24,652 nt of DNA, from NCBI GenBank assembly GCA_041645035.1, contig JBAZQU010000015.1, positions 1 through 24,652 of the forward strand, read 5' to 3'. The position numbers were made by a program, and so were the translations under genes. This DNA comes from 2-02-FULL-48-14 sp041645035. GTDB lineage: Bacteria > Patescibacteriota > Gracilibacteria > UBA1369 > 2-02-FULL-48-14. Positions within the stretch are counted from its first letter, which is position 1. Each line of letters opens with the position of its first letter. Below the pieces are notes generated by a model. That model did no database searches. It had not been told where the DNA came from and saw nothing but the letters and a program-made list of their open reading frames with translations. Shown piece by piece: positions 7,277-15,138 of the stretch.

Positions 7277-9022
7277 TTACTCAATTCCGTTCTCTTCGGA
7301 AAGAGATTTAATCTTAATATTCTCCGGCAAGCTCGGAATAGTGGGGGACCAAACCGGCCACACGCTGATTTCCACGCTGTTTACCTCGGGCAGATTTTGG
7401 ATGTAAGCCGCAGCTTCCTCGATAGTTTTGCCGGCGACATGTTCTTTAATTTTTTCAGCCAACTTACTACCGCCTTCCAATTCAGGATCGATTTCATACT
7501 CTTCAATACCCTGGACTTGCACCGTTATTTTGTAAGTGCCGACGGCCAAGCCCACTTCCAATACCTGCAGGCTCACGGAATTTTCATCCACCGAAACCAG
7601 TAGTTTGCCCGGAGTTTTGCTACTCACAATTTCAGCCTTTAGAATACTGAACAAGTCGTCTGTGCTGTACGCCACGCCGGAGATGCTCATACTTCCCGAT
7701 ACATCAAAAGTTTTTTGTTCTTGGCCAATTAAAGTGTAAGGAAGTTCAACGAGTGCCGGACCGTACTGCAACGCATCCGAAGTTTCCAAAAGTCTCAAAG
7801 TCACACCCAAAGTGTTGGACTCTGCAAGTACTTCTTTGCGCAGCGCAGCCACGGCCTTTTCTTTCAAATCCGTCTCCAGCCGCACCTGTGCCGCAATCAA
7901 ATCATTCTCGGTCACTTGCACGCGGGAAACGGTTAGTCCGCCAGTCATGGCATCATAGCTTTCGGCATAAAGCTCAGTACGGGTATCTTCACGCAGACCG
8001 GGGAGGAAAAATTTAGTAGCGCCAACATTTCCTCGTTCGCCCACGGCCACACCATTAGCATCCAGGGGATCCGCGATCACATAGGCCACCAAAGTTCCGG
8101 GAGTGATCGCAGTTCCGGCGGGGACATTCACTTCCTTCTGCAGACGAAACACGATACCATCCTCTGTCTGGAAACGCGTTTCCTTAACCAGAGGTCGAGC
8201 CACGCCGCTGGTATTTATAATAGTCAAATTTCCCGCCGCATTGCTGCTGTCGTCGGTGATTAGTCCCGTGGAAGGATGGGTGAGGGTGTATTCTACCTCG
8301 GTTTCAATCTCATAAGCCTTCAAGCTGTACGGGTCAGTGGGGTTTGGTTCCAAGGTAACGTTCACGGATTTGCTGAGTACATTGGAAGCGGGCTCTATCA
8401 AAATAGTGGCTCCGGGGAGGGCTACGTAAGCGATCACAAAAAACACCAACACGCTCGCCGTGAGTAGTCCAAAAATCCAGCGTTTTTTCCCGGGAGTGAG
8501 GTAAATATTGAGTGGACGTTTTTCCAAACGATTTCTTCTAAAGTCCGCCAAATAGGAGCGCAGCGAGAAGCCTTTCCCTTTCCCCTTTATATTTCGCACC
8601 ACCTCAAAAATGGAAGATTTTTTCTTGGGGAGTCGTGAAGGTAACTCATCATCCACTTCATTTTGCGAGGCTTCAATAGGCTTCAAAAGTGCCGTCTCAG
8701 GGTCCCTCTCATTTTTACTTGCGCCGACAGCGCTGTCATCAATATTCCAATGGTCGAAAACTTTAATCTCCGCTTGGTGCGCGAGCTTCATTCCGTTGAG
8801 ATCATTCGTGATCACGGCCACTTCTTTCTCAAGCTCAGTCATTTTCTGTTTCAAAATTTTCAAATTCACGATGCTCTGCAGCAGCACGGCGCGTTTGGGA
8901 ACCACCAAATAGACTTCTTTATAAGGAAGCTTTTCGATACGCTGAAAAATACTCGTGAGCTCCTCATCAATTTGCACGAAGAGGATTTTCTTTTTTGAAA
9001 TTTTCTTAATATTGTCGGGCAT
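7277..9022 (-). CDS. Membrane protein with baseplate J/gp47-like region, CPR-type
   Basis: A 581-residue single-pass protein. Residues 1-95 form a small cytoplasmic domain with the pattern VVPKRAVLLQSIVNLKILKQ...AVITND, which I recall from Patescibacteria proteins annotated as baseplate J/gp47-like. Residues ~96-180 are charged and basic, 182-201 are one transmembrane helix, and 205-581 form a large beta-rich extracytoplasmic part. The layout (cytoplasmic head, one span, outer domain, next to an actin-like ATPase) recalls the PilM-PilN pair of type IV pili, so it may anchor an envelope-spanning machine; this is inference. It starts 24 bases after the ATPase gene ends, so the two are co-transcribed. 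No Shine-Dalgarno site is obvious. Confidence 0.75.
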   Translation of the reverse strand: MPDNIKKISKKKILFVQIDEELTSIFQRIEKLPYKEVYLVVPKRAVLLQSIVNLKILKQKMTELEKEVAVITNDLNGMKLAHQAEIKVFDHWNIDDSAVGASKNERDPETALLKPIEASQNEVDDELPSRLPKKKSSIFEVVRNIKGKGKGFSLRSYLADFRRNRLEKRPLNIYLTPGKKRWIFGLLTASVLVFFVIAYVALPGATILIEPASNVLSKSVNVTLEPNPTDPYSLKAYEIETEVEYTLTHPSTGLITDDSSNAAGNLTIINTSGVARPLVKETRFQTEDGIVFRLQKEVNVPAGTAITPGTLVAYVIADPLDANGVAVGERGNVGATKFFLPGLREDTRTELYAESYDAMTGGLTVSRVQVTENDLIAAQVRLETDLKEKAVAALRKEVLAESNTLGVTLRLLETSDALQYGPALVELPYTLIGQEQKTFDVSGSMSISGVAYSTDDLFSILKAEIVSSKTPGKLLVSVDENSVSLQVLEVGLAVGTYKITVQVQGIEEYEIDPELEGGSKLAEKIKEHVAGKTIEEAAAYIQNLPEVNSVEISVWPVWSPTIPSLPENIKIKSLSEENGIE

Positions 9023-9046
9023 GGGCGGTAGGTGGGTTGTGGTTTC

Positions 9047-10300
9047 TTAAACTTGCATCAAACGGACGACTTTTTGCAGCATTTTAGTGAGCAGTTTTTC
9101 TTCGCTCAAAATTTCCATCCCCACCGAAGCCAGTGCCATCGGCGTGATGTCGGCGGGCGAGTCGAGCTGCTTGGTTTGGTCCTTAACATGTGAAATATTT
9201 TTAGGTAGAAGGTATTTCACCTGAGGCTTTCGAGGAAATTTCAAATTTTTATACCAATCGGAATTTTCAAGTCCGTCCTTGAGCAGCGGGAGCAGTGATC
9301 CTCCCCCACAAAGGTAGACGGTAGGTGGCAGGGAATCAATATCGCTCAGCTCCTGAAGGCCGAAATAAACTCCGGAAAGCCAAATTTCCGTGTCGCCCGC
9401 AAGTGCTTTGCTCACAATGGTTTGTGATTGGTGCTCGAGCTGGCCACCGGAAAAGGCGATCTTCACTTCTTCCGCTTCTTCGTGTGAAATATTGAGTGTC
9501 TGGGCCAGACGTTTGGTGAAAGCACGCCCTCCCAAGTTAAACATCTTGGTCCCAATCACACTTCCATCCATCACAATGGCGAGATCAGTAGTGCCACCCC
9601 CCACGTCAATAAAAATTCCGCTATAGCCTTGCTGTTCGGTTCCTCCGAGCAGTCGTCCCACGGCGTATGGCTCGGCCATAATGGCGAGCAACTCTTTATC
9701 AAGTTCCGCACAAATGGTTTGCAACGCACCATAATGGACCAATGGAGAAAAAGCATTAAATATACTCATCGTTACCTCGCGACCCTGGAACCCGATGGGA
9801 TTGGAAACTTTGTATCCGTCGATACGCGTATCTACAATGGCGGCGTGCACCAACTTCACATCAATTTCATTAAATCCCGTTTCGTAGGCCAAATTTCCAC
9901 GCACCCGTTCAAAAGCCTTCCACTGCACTTTGTGAATAATATTCTTCAGCTCCTCCTGGTGCACTTTGCTACCGGGATCCTTTCTTTTATAAGTCACCAT
10001 AGAGGTGTCTCCTTTAATCAGTTCGCCCGCCACGCCCAAAATCAAACTTTGCGGACTACTACCGGCCATCCGTTCGGCGTCGCGCATAGCCTCATGACAA
10101 CGTTCGATCACGCCGGCAATATCGGTAATCGTCCCGCTTTCCATTTCGCCCGAATTTTGGCGGCGAATTCCTTTCCCCAGCACTTCCACCTCTTTACCTT
10201 GGGCCATACATACCAGCACTTTTATAAATTCCGTGCCGATATCAAGGACCGTAAACAGTCGTTCGCGCTTGGGACCTAAACTATTTTTTAAGCCAAACAT
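9047..10300 (-). CDS. PilM/FtsA-like actin-fold ATPase
   Basis: A 417-residue ASKHA-fold protein. Phosphate-1 motif VLDIGTEFIKV is at 18-28 and phosphate-2 motif IDVGGGTTDLAIV at 231-243. The adenosine motif YLCGGGSLLP is at 329-338. An extra subdomain at ~85-180 sits where FtsA and PilM carry their 1C/SHS2-like domain. The C-terminus (KMLQKVVRLMQV) could form an amphipathic helix like the FtsA membrane-targeting end. Adjacency to a PilN-like single-pass protein favours a PilM-type role over FtsA in cell division, but sequence alone does not settle it. It is the first gene of the leftward operon, with a promoter 6 bases before its ATG, predicting a leaderless message. Confidence 0.85.
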   Translation of the reverse strand: MFGLKNSLGPKRERLFTVLDIGTEFIKVLVCMAQGKEVEVLGKGIRRQNSGEMESGTITDIAGVIERCHEAMRDAERMAGSSPQSLILGVAGELIKGDTSMVTYKRKDPGSKVHQEELKNIIHKVQWKAFERVRGNLAYETGFNEIDVKLVHAAIVDTRIDGYKVSNPIGFQGREVTMSIFNAFSPLVHYGALQTICAELDKELLAIMAEPYAVGRLLGGTEQQGYSGIFIDVGGGTTDLAIVMDGSVIGTKMFNLGGRAFTKRLAQTLNISHEEAEEVKIAFSGGQLEHQSQTIVSKALAGDTEIWLSGVYFGLQELSDIDSLPPTVYLCGGGSLLPLLKDGLENSDWYKNLKFPRKPQVKYLLPKNISHVKDQTKQLDSPADITPMALASVGMEILSEEKLLTKMLQKVVRLMQV

Positions 10301-10306
10301 GGCGTT

Positions 10307-10335
10307 AGTGTAACTAATCGAGTCGCAAGCCGCAA
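10307..10335 (-). promoter_or_regulatory. Promoter of the PilM-like/proS operon (TTGCGG-N17-TACACT), leaderless
   Basis: On the minus strand TTGCGG (10330-10335), 17 bases and TACACT (10307-10312) are followed by 6 bases and then ATG 10298-10300. Confidence 0.55.
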
Positions 10336-10346
10336 TCCCAGATCGA

Positions 10347-10375
10347 TTGCACCTCCTCGTTCATTTTGTTAAACT
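10347..10375 (+). promoter_or_regulatory. Promoter of the Bax-inhibitor-1/DUF177 genes (TTGCAC-N17-TAAACT)
   Basis: TTGCAC (10347-10352) and TAAACT (10370-10375) are 17 bases apart, giving a start near 10382 and a leader of about 15 bases. A second TAAACT at 10385-10390 lies exactly 6 bases before ATG 10397 and could act as an alternative leaderless -10. Together with the opposing promoter, it forms a compact 96-base divergent control region. Confidence 0.55.
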
Positions 10376-10396
10376 AGAACTCCTTAAACTTCGCCC

Positions 10397-11068
10397 ATGG
10401 ATAACTTCGAAGGTCTCGCCACCCGCTCCCAAACCAGTGATTTCTACAACAAAGTGATGAGCTGGTTCGGCCTGGCCATTTTAACCAGCGGCCTCGGTGT
10501 GTATGCGGGATTTCACTATCTTTTGCCACTCTTTGTCCAAAATCCAATCCTCATGTATGGGCTTTTCTTTTTGGAAATTGGTCTGATTCTTACCTCCCGA
10601 TCGTGGAGTAAAAAAGAACCTCTCAATTATTTCTTATTTAGCCTTTTCGCTTTTTCTAGCGGAGTCACGGTGGTCCCGCTCCTTGCCAGTTTTGCGAGAG
10701 AGTTTGGAGGCTACGATATCATTTACCGCTCTCTCTTTTCCACGACCGCCACATTCCTCGCCATGGGACTCATCGGGCACACCAGTCACCGTTCTTTTGC
10801 AGGACTTTCCGGATTCCTTTTCTTTGCGCTCATCGGGATACTCATCACAGGAATTTTGGGAATTTTCATTCCCTGGGGGAATACTATGGAAATGATATAT
10901 TCCGGCGCTGGCGTGCTCATTTTTGCGGGCTACACGATGGTGGACATTCAGCGTCTCAAAACTTATCCCGAGAACGAATCGATGCACGCCGCCATGGCGC
11001 TTTACCTTGATATTTTCAATCTCTTCATCTTTATTTTACGCTTAACCGGAGCCGTTCGACGTGGTTAA
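10397..11068 (+). CDS. Bax inhibitor-1 / YccA family membrane protein
   Basis: A 223-residue integral membrane protein with seven hydrophobic segments (roughly residues 20-42, 48-66, 75-97, 107-127, 132-156, 162-180 and 196-217). After the sixth comes the family-like MVDIQRLKTYPENESMHAAMALYLDIFNLFIFILR, where conserved acidic residues near the last helices are thought to gate a calcium/proton leak in bacterial members. The length is usual for the family. It overlaps the following DUF177 gene by 8 bases, which suggests translational coupling. Its cellular role here is not evident from context. Confidence 0.88.
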   Translation: MDNFEGLATRSQTSDFYNKVMSWFGLAILTSGLGVYAGFHYLLPLFVQNPILMYGLFFLEIGLILTSRSWSKKEPLNYFLFSLFAFSSGVTVVPLLASFAREFGGYDIIYRSLFSTTATFLAMGLIGHTSHRSFAGLSGFLFFALIGILITGILGIFIPWGNTMEMIYSGAGVLIFAGYTMVDIQRLKTYPENESMHAAMALYLDIFNLFIFILRLTGAVRRG

Positions 11069-11534
11069 AATTGCTCAAATCTATCGAGCCACTAATGGAT
11101 CCCGCGAACCCTTTTCTTTAGAGTTTAAGGCGGAAGATTTCGATATTTCCGAGATTCAAGGCAGGGTGACGGCTAGCGGTCATTTTATGCGTGTGGAAGA
11201 AGGAATTATGATGCTTCTTGAAGGCCTGGATGCCACTCAAACCGCCCACTGTTCGCGCTGCGGCAAGGCGCTCAAACTCAAATTGAATTTCAAGCCCTCC
11301 GAATGGCTCTTCTATAAAGAGAAACCTCCGGAAGACGACAGCGAAAACGAATGGCTCGAATTGGACACCCATCGTTTGGAGCTCAATCCACTGGAACCCG
11401 TTCGGCAAGATATTCTTTTGAACTTGGGACTAGCGCCTCGTTGCAAAAAACTCTGCAAAAAATTCGAAGAATCCAAACCGGAAAAAAACAAAGGCGTAAA
11501 AGCACTTTCAGGTTTAAAAGACCTACACCTCTAA
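11061..11534 (+). CDS. DUF177 (YceD-like) protein
   Basis: A 157-residue protein of the DUF177/YceD family, which commonly sits directly before rpmF and is linked to ribosomal RNA metabolism. It shows the family's CSRCG motif at 73-77, an acidic WLELD/LELNPLEPVRQDILLNLGLAPRC stretch (residues 106-134), and a final cysteine pair (RCKKLC). It starts with GTG inside the end of the Bax-inhibitor gene. Despite the usual DUF177-rpmF pairing, rpmF here has its own promoter in the 74-base gap. Confidence 0.85.
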   Translation: MVKIAQIYRATNGSREPFSLEFKAEDFDISEIQGRVTASGHFMRVEEGIMMLLEGLDATQTAHCSRCGKALKLKLNFKPSEWLFYKEKPPEDDSENEWLELDTHRLELNPLEPVRQDILLNLGLAPRCKKLCKKFEESKPEKNKGVKALSGLKDLHL

Positions 11535-11539
11535 TTTGC

Positions 11540-11567
11540 TTGATTTTCCTCTGAAATGCTCTAGAAT
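11540..11567 (+). promoter_or_regulatory. rpmF promoter (TTGATT-N16-TAGAAT)
   Basis: TTGATT (11540-11545) and TAGAAT (11562-11567) are 16 bases apart; the start would be near 11574. The leader of about 35 bases carries a 5-bp hairpin (AGAGC 11579-11583 with GCTCT 11588-11592) that could be a control element for L32 synthesis. Confidence 0.55.
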
Positions 11568-11608
11568 GCGCTAGCAAAAGAGCTGAGGCTCTATCTTAAA
11601 AACGATTT

Positions 11609-11854
11609 ATGGCAAAACATGCAGTCCCCAAAAAGAAACAATCAACGACTCGTTCGAATCGTCGTTATCGCACGTTCGAAAACTCAGCTCGTCTGAAACT
11701 TCGAGGGATGACAAACATAGTGAAGTGTGAAAAATGTGGAGTTGCCAAAGTTGCTCATAAGGTTTGTGCTGACTGTGGATGCTACCAGGGAAAAGATGTA
11801 ATGGGTAAAATAAAGAAGCAAGAGGCTAAAATCACGAAGATCAAAGCGGAATAA
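11609..11854 (+). CDS. rpmF: Ribosomal protein bL32, zinc-binding form
   Basis: An 81-residue large-subunit ribosomal protein. The start MAKHAVPKKKQSTTRSNRR is the classic L32 N-terminus (usually AVPKRKTSKSR-like). Two CxxC pairs (CEKC at 40-43 and CADC at 53-56) form the zinc ribbon, marking the zinc-containing paralogue type. The C-terminal tail is lysine-rich. It begins the rpmF-nusB-rnc run and has its own promoter. Confidence 0.95.
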   Translation: MAKHAVPKKKQSTTRSNRRYRTFENSARLKLRGMTNIVKCEKCGVAKVAHKVCADCGCYQGKDVMGKIKKQEAKITKIKAE

Positions 11855-11879
11855 TTTTTTCGACCTTTATTTTTTCGAC
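11854..11879 (+). repeat. Direct repeat between rpmF and nusB (ATTTTTTCGAC twice)
   Basis: Two exact 11-base copies (11854-11864 and 11869-11879) fill the whole gap and touch the nusB ATG. It could be a slippage product or a recognition site; there is no hairpin, so it is not an intrinsic terminator. Confidence 0.4.
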
Positions 11880-12290
11880 ATGGCCTCTAAGCGCCACACT
11901 CTCCGGACCCTGGTGATGCAAACATTGTTCGCCTGGGAATTCCGTGGGGGAGATGCCGAAGTAATTTTGTCGTACAACTTGGTAAATGGCGGTCACGGAA
12001 TGGAAGATCAAAGTTTTGCCTTACAGCTTCTCAAGAAAATCATGCTGCACCGCAACGAAATAAAAAAAGTGATTAAGCACTTTGCTCCGGAATGGGCTTG
12101 GGAGAAAATTGCTCCCGTCGATCGTGCCATTTTAGAGGTGGGGGCCTGTGAATTACTCTTCGATCCTGACATCCCTGATTTGGTTGCCATAAACGAAGCC
12201 ATTGAACTTGCCAAGGAGTTCGGCACGGAAAGCTCTTCAAAATTTGTGAATGGTGTACTAAGCTCAATGTATGATGACAGCAAAAATTAA
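11880..12290 (+). CDS. nusB: Transcription antitermination factor NusB
   Basis: A 136-residue all-helical RNA-binding protein that with NusE/S10 binds boxA RNA in ribosomal antitermination. It begins MASKRHTLRTLVMQTLFAWEF, the usual R..A.Q.LF start. It carries the NusB signature VAINEAIELAKEFGTESSSKFVNGVL at residues 101-126. The length is typical. It overlaps rnc by 20 bases, and the grouping nusB-rnc places rRNA transcription and processing factors together. Confidence 0.93.
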   Translation: MASKRHTLRTLVMQTLFAWEFRGGDAEVILSYNLVNGGHGMEDQSFALQLLKKIMLHRNEIKKVIKHFAPEWAWEKIAPVDRAILEVGACELLFDPDIPDLVAINEAIELAKEFGTESSSKFVNGVLSSMYDDSKN

Positions 12291-12975
12291 AAACCTAAGC
12301 GAGCTCGAAAAGAAAATCGACCTCGTGTTTAAAAATAAGGATCTGCTGATCTTGGCTTTTGTTCATAAGTCCTTCATCAACGAACATACCGAGGAAAAAG
12401 TGTACAACGAACGCCTTGAATTCTTGGGGGACGCGGTTTTGGAACTCTCTGTTACGCAATTTCTCTATCACAACTATCCGGATCAGCCCGAAGGTCAGCT
12501 TACCAGTTGGCGCAGCGCGTTGGTGAAAGGGAAAAACCTGGCTAAGGTTTCCAAAAATCTCGAACTGGGGCAATTTTTATTACTCAGCCGTGGCGAAGAC
12601 CTCTCCGGCGGTCGTGAAAAAGAATATATTTTGGCCAATACGTGTGAAGCCTTGATTGGGGCGATTTCTTTGGATCAAGGGTTTGAAACTGCGAATAGCT
12701 TTATTTTGAAGCACATCGTGGTGATGCTCGATGACATCATTGCCAAAGGGCTCAATGTGGACGCCAAGTCTCGTGTACAAGAACTGGCTCAGGACAAATT
12801 CAACGTCACGCCCACTTATGAACTCATTAGTGAAGAGGGCCCCGACCACGACAAAAAATTCATCATGGGGATTTATTTTGGCAAGCGTCTCGCCGGAGAA
12901 GGCGAAGGGCCGTCCAAACAAGACGCTGAACAGGCAGCCGCGTGCAATGCGCTGGAAAAAGAGGGGTGGAATTAA
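12271..12975 (+). CDS. rnc: Ribonuclease III
   Basis: A 234-residue double-strand-specific RNase for rRNA and mRNA processing. The nuclease domain has the signature NERLEFLGDAVLELS at 46-60 (metal-binding E50 and D54) and LANTCEALIGAISLDQG at 121-137 with catalytic E126. A double-stranded-RNA-binding domain covers about residues 164-234, ending KQDAEQAAACNALEKEG. At the position of the E. coli metal-ligand Asp114 it has Asn123; I recall other bacterial RNase III proteins with Asn here, so activity is expected. Two adjacent ATG codons (12271 and 12274) are possible starts; both overlap nusB. Confidence 0.94.
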   Translation: MMTAKIKNLSELEKKIDLVFKNKDLLILAFVHKSFINEHTEEKVYNERLEFLGDAVLELSVTQFLYHNYPDQPEGQLTSWRSALVKGKNLAKVSKNLELGQFLLLSRGEDLSGGREKEYILANTCEALIGAISLDQGFETANSFILKHIVVMLDDIIAKGLNVDAKSRVQELAQDKFNVTPTYELISEEGPDHDKKFIMGIYFGKRLAGEGEGPSKQDAEQAAACNALEKEGWN

Positions 12976-12982
12976 AACGTAT

Positions 12983-13012
12983 TTGACAAAACCGGCAATA
13001 CGCCGCTAAAAT
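12983..13012 (+). promoter_or_regulatory. Promoter of the 113-aa gene (TTGACA-N18-TAAAAT)
   Basis: A perfect TTGACA -35 (12983-12988) and TAAAAT (13007-13012) are 18 bases apart. The start is expected near 13019, leaving a 20-base A/T-rich leader without a Shine-Dalgarno site. Confidence 0.6.
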
Positions 13013-13039
13013 CCTAACTTATCTTTAACTAAACAATAT

Positions 13040-13381
13040 ATGAGTGGCAATAATCATGGTGGTGGTGAGCGTCTCGATAGGTTTTGTAACAACAGGCCGG
13101 CCCTCGACCGTAAGGCTGAGAACAGAAGTATTCGTGACTCAGTGGAGAGGCTTGGGGTGGCTGGAATGGAGGGAATGTCTGATGAGGAGAAGAGTTACGC
13201 ACAGTCTCGCTTGAAGATACAAGCGCAGACTCGAGAGGCTGCTACTAGAGTGGTGACCGCTCCAAGAGTAATAAAAGTTGCCGCTCCAAGAGAAGATTTT
13301 CCTCGACCTTCTTCTAGCAGTGCGTCCACACGGGGAGGCTCGTCTAATGATTGGGACTGGAGCCGGGAAGAACGTTGGTAG
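13040..13381 (+). CDS. Small disordered protein, 113 aa
   Basis: Not recognised. It is rich in Arg, Ser, Gly and Ala, has no hydrophobic core segment and ends in a serine/glycine-rich tail, SSSSASTRGGSSNDWDWSRE. Most of it is probably disordered, apart from a helical central part (about residues 20-72). A consensus-like promoter directly upstream argues that it is a real, well-expressed gene. It converges with the methyltransferase gene, 18 bases away and with no terminator between. Confidence 0.6.
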   Translation: MSGNNHGGGERLDRFCNNRPALDRKAENRSIRDSVERLGVAGMEGMSDEEKSYAQSRLKIQAQTREAATRVVTAPRVIKVAAPREDFPRPSSSSASTRGGSSNDWDWSREERW

Positions 13382-13399
13382 ACTAAGTTAGTTTCTGGG

Positions 13400-14773
13400 C
13401 TAAGCCATCTTAGGCATAAGTAGCTCCGTTCGGTGTGAGCCGATTTTTAATAGGCCAAGCGGAAAGTTAAGGTAGCGCGCAAAGTACATTCCTTCCGCGA
13501 GTCCTTCAAACGCAACCGGTTGGTTTTTAAAGGCATTTTCCATCTGTTCTTTGGTGAGCTGGATGATGTTGCGTGTGGCTTTTTCGGCAAAGAACATCAC
13601 GCCCTCATGGCTGGGTTTCATTTCATCGCCTTCGTACGTTTTGAGTGCCGGCAGAGAAAGTGAGAAGCCCGGCGGCGGCGGAAGTTCTTTGAGTGCCGGA
13701 CTCGTAAGAAATAAATGATGCTCAAAGGGAACCAGATCATATTCTTTAATGGACACGCCGAATCGTTCTTCCAAGAATTGGTCATAAATCTCTCTTTCGT
13801 CTTTGCTCAGTACTTTTAAGAAAAATTTGCTCGGAACCGATTTGTCCGAATTTTGTGAGGCGGTTTTTGTGAGCGCGATACAAAAAAATCCTTTGGTCCC
13901 CGTTTTATGCGGCCAAAAACGAAGACCTTGAAGGCCGGCCAGTTGTTCGGGTATTTGGAGGTCGCGTTTTTTAAGTTCGTCAGAAATACGGCCATCTATT
14001 TTTGCTTCGGGAGTTTTTCCCAAAAAGTCGGCAACCACGCCATCGTTTTCTATTCCGTTGAGCGCGCAAGTGGAATAGAGAATGCGTCCACCCGGTTTCA
14101 ACATGAGAAAAGCCTGTCGCAACAGGCCAAATTGTAATCCGGCAAAATGTTTTACCGCCTTCTTGTTCCAATAATCGGGCTGACCCTCCTTCATTACAAA
14201 AAGCCCCTCGCCGCTGCAAGAAGGGTCGAGCAAAATTCGATCAAAAGTTTCCGGATACAGCTCTGCCATTTTATTTGCGTTCAGACGTGTCACATAAGCG
14301 TTCACGATGCCGAGGCGACTAAGGTTGGATTTGAGCGCTTTAATGCGGTGCGTATCCATGTCGTTCGCGACTAATATCCCCGTGTTCCGCATGCGTTGGG
14401 CTATATGCGTGCTCTTTCCTCCCGGGGCCGCTGTTAAATCGAGCACTCGTTCTCCCGGCTGCGGATTTAAAACTTCCACCGCGAACATGGAAGCGGCATC
14501 TTGCGGATATGTGAAGCCGGCATGGTAGGGAAGCTTGAGCGCCCACTCCACTCCCGAGCCGGTCAGCTCCAAGCCATCCGCCGAGTAAGGGCTATTTTTT
14601 ACTTCGTAGCCTTGCGAAACAAACCACTCCGCAAGTGCCTCCTTGCTGATCTTTAAAGTATTTACGCGAATACTCCGTGGCCCCATCGGTTTAAGGTCTA
14701 TTGTACTAAAAAATTGTTCAGCTTCTTTAGGGCCGATGAATTCACGAAAATAATCTTGAAAAGTTGCTTTCAT
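13400..14773 (-). CDS. NOL1/NOP2/Sun (RsmF/RsmB-like) rRNA cytosine-5 methyltransferase
   Basis: A 457-residue SAM-dependent RNA m5C methyltransferase. LDLTAAPGGKSTHIAQ (about 112-126) is the SAM-binding loop. LLDPSCSGEG (about 181-190) is motif IV with Cys186, and YSTCALNGIEND (about 233-244) is motif VI with the presumed catalytic Cys236. The DPSCSG form instead of the commoner DAPCSG also occurs in NSUN5-type enzymes. The C-terminal ~100 residues resemble the PUA-like end of RsmF. The frame is open to 14821, but ATG 14771-14773 forms an ATGA overlap with the sufU stop, so it is the likely start. It is the last gene of the suf operon, an unusual partner for iron-sulfur assembly. Confidence 0.88.
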   Translation of the reverse strand: MKATFQDYFREFIGPKEAEQFFSTIDLKPMGPRSIRVNTLKISKEALAEWFVSQGYEVKNSPYSADGLELTGSGVEWALKLPYHAGFTYPQDAASMFAVEVLNPQPGERVLDLTAAPGGKSTHIAQRMRNTGILVANDMDTHRIKALKSNLSRLGIVNAYVTRLNANKMAELYPETFDRILLDPSCSGEGLFVMKEGQPDYWNKKAVKHFAGLQFGLLRQAFLMLKPGGRILYSTCALNGIENDGVVADFLGKTPEAKIDGRISDELKKRDLQIPEQLAGLQGLRFWPHKTGTKGFFCIALTKTASQNSDKSVPSKFFLKVLSKDEREIYDQFLEERFGVSIKEYDLVPFEHHLFLTSPALKELPPPPGFSLSLPALKTYEGDEMKPSHEGVMFFAEKATRNIIQLTKEQMENAFKNQPVAFEGLAEGMYFARYLNFPLGLLKIGSHRTELLMPKMA

Positions 14774-15135
14774 GTTTTTTTGAGTGCGCCCTGTAAAGTT
14801 TCCAACGAAAGCGTCACGCACTTCACCCGCGCAGGTCCCAAATGATCAATGCCGAGCCACTCATACAAATCCTCTTTTTTCATGTTGATCAAATCTTCCA
14901 GCTTCTTTCCTTTGATTTCTTCAGTAAGCACGGAAACCGCCGCGATACTGATGGCGCAACCGTCACCCTCCCAAGATATCTCTTTTACTTTTCCATCTTC
15001 AACCTTCAGATATAAACGTACATGGTCTCCACAGGTCGTATTAACTCCCGAGTGAGCAAGGCTCGCATTCGCGAGTGCCCCGCGATTGAGCGGGTTCTTG
15101 GAGAGGTCTACGATTTGTTCTGCGTACAGATCCAT
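14770..15135 (-). CDS. sufU: SufU-type iron-sulfur scaffold / sulfur-transfer protein
   Basis: A 121-residue IscU-fold protein that accepts sulfur from SufS for cluster assembly on SufBCD. It has the three cysteines and aspartate of the family: Cys35 and Asp37 in TTCGD, Cys60 in GDGCAIS and Cys106 in ARVKC. Arg-Val-Lys before the last cysteine is the SufU pattern (IscU has His there). However, the Cys60-Cys106 spacing lacks the extra loop of Bacillus SufU, so this is a compact version. The start is 3 bases after the sufS stop, and the stop overlaps the methyltransferase start (ATGA). Confidence 0.9.
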   Translation of the reverse strand: MDLYAEQIVDLSKNPLNRGALANASLAHSGVNTTCGDHVRLYLKVEDGKVKEISWEGDGCAISIAAVSVLTEEIKGKKLEDLINMKKEDLYEWLGIDHLGPARVKCVTLSLETLQGALKKT

Positions 15136-15138
15136 AAC

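Noticed and set aside
9629..10279. 216-residue open frame on the plus strand
   Set aside because: Antisense shadow of the PilM/FtsA-like gene; no recognisable motifs of its own.
13382..13399. Terminator between the 113-aa gene and the methyltransferase gene
   Set aside because: The 18-base gap has no inverted repeat and no T-run.
14774..14821. Longer start for the RNA methyltransferase
   Set aside because: It would overlap sufU by 52 bases, whereas the next ATG gives the same ATGA overlap seen elsewhere in the operon.
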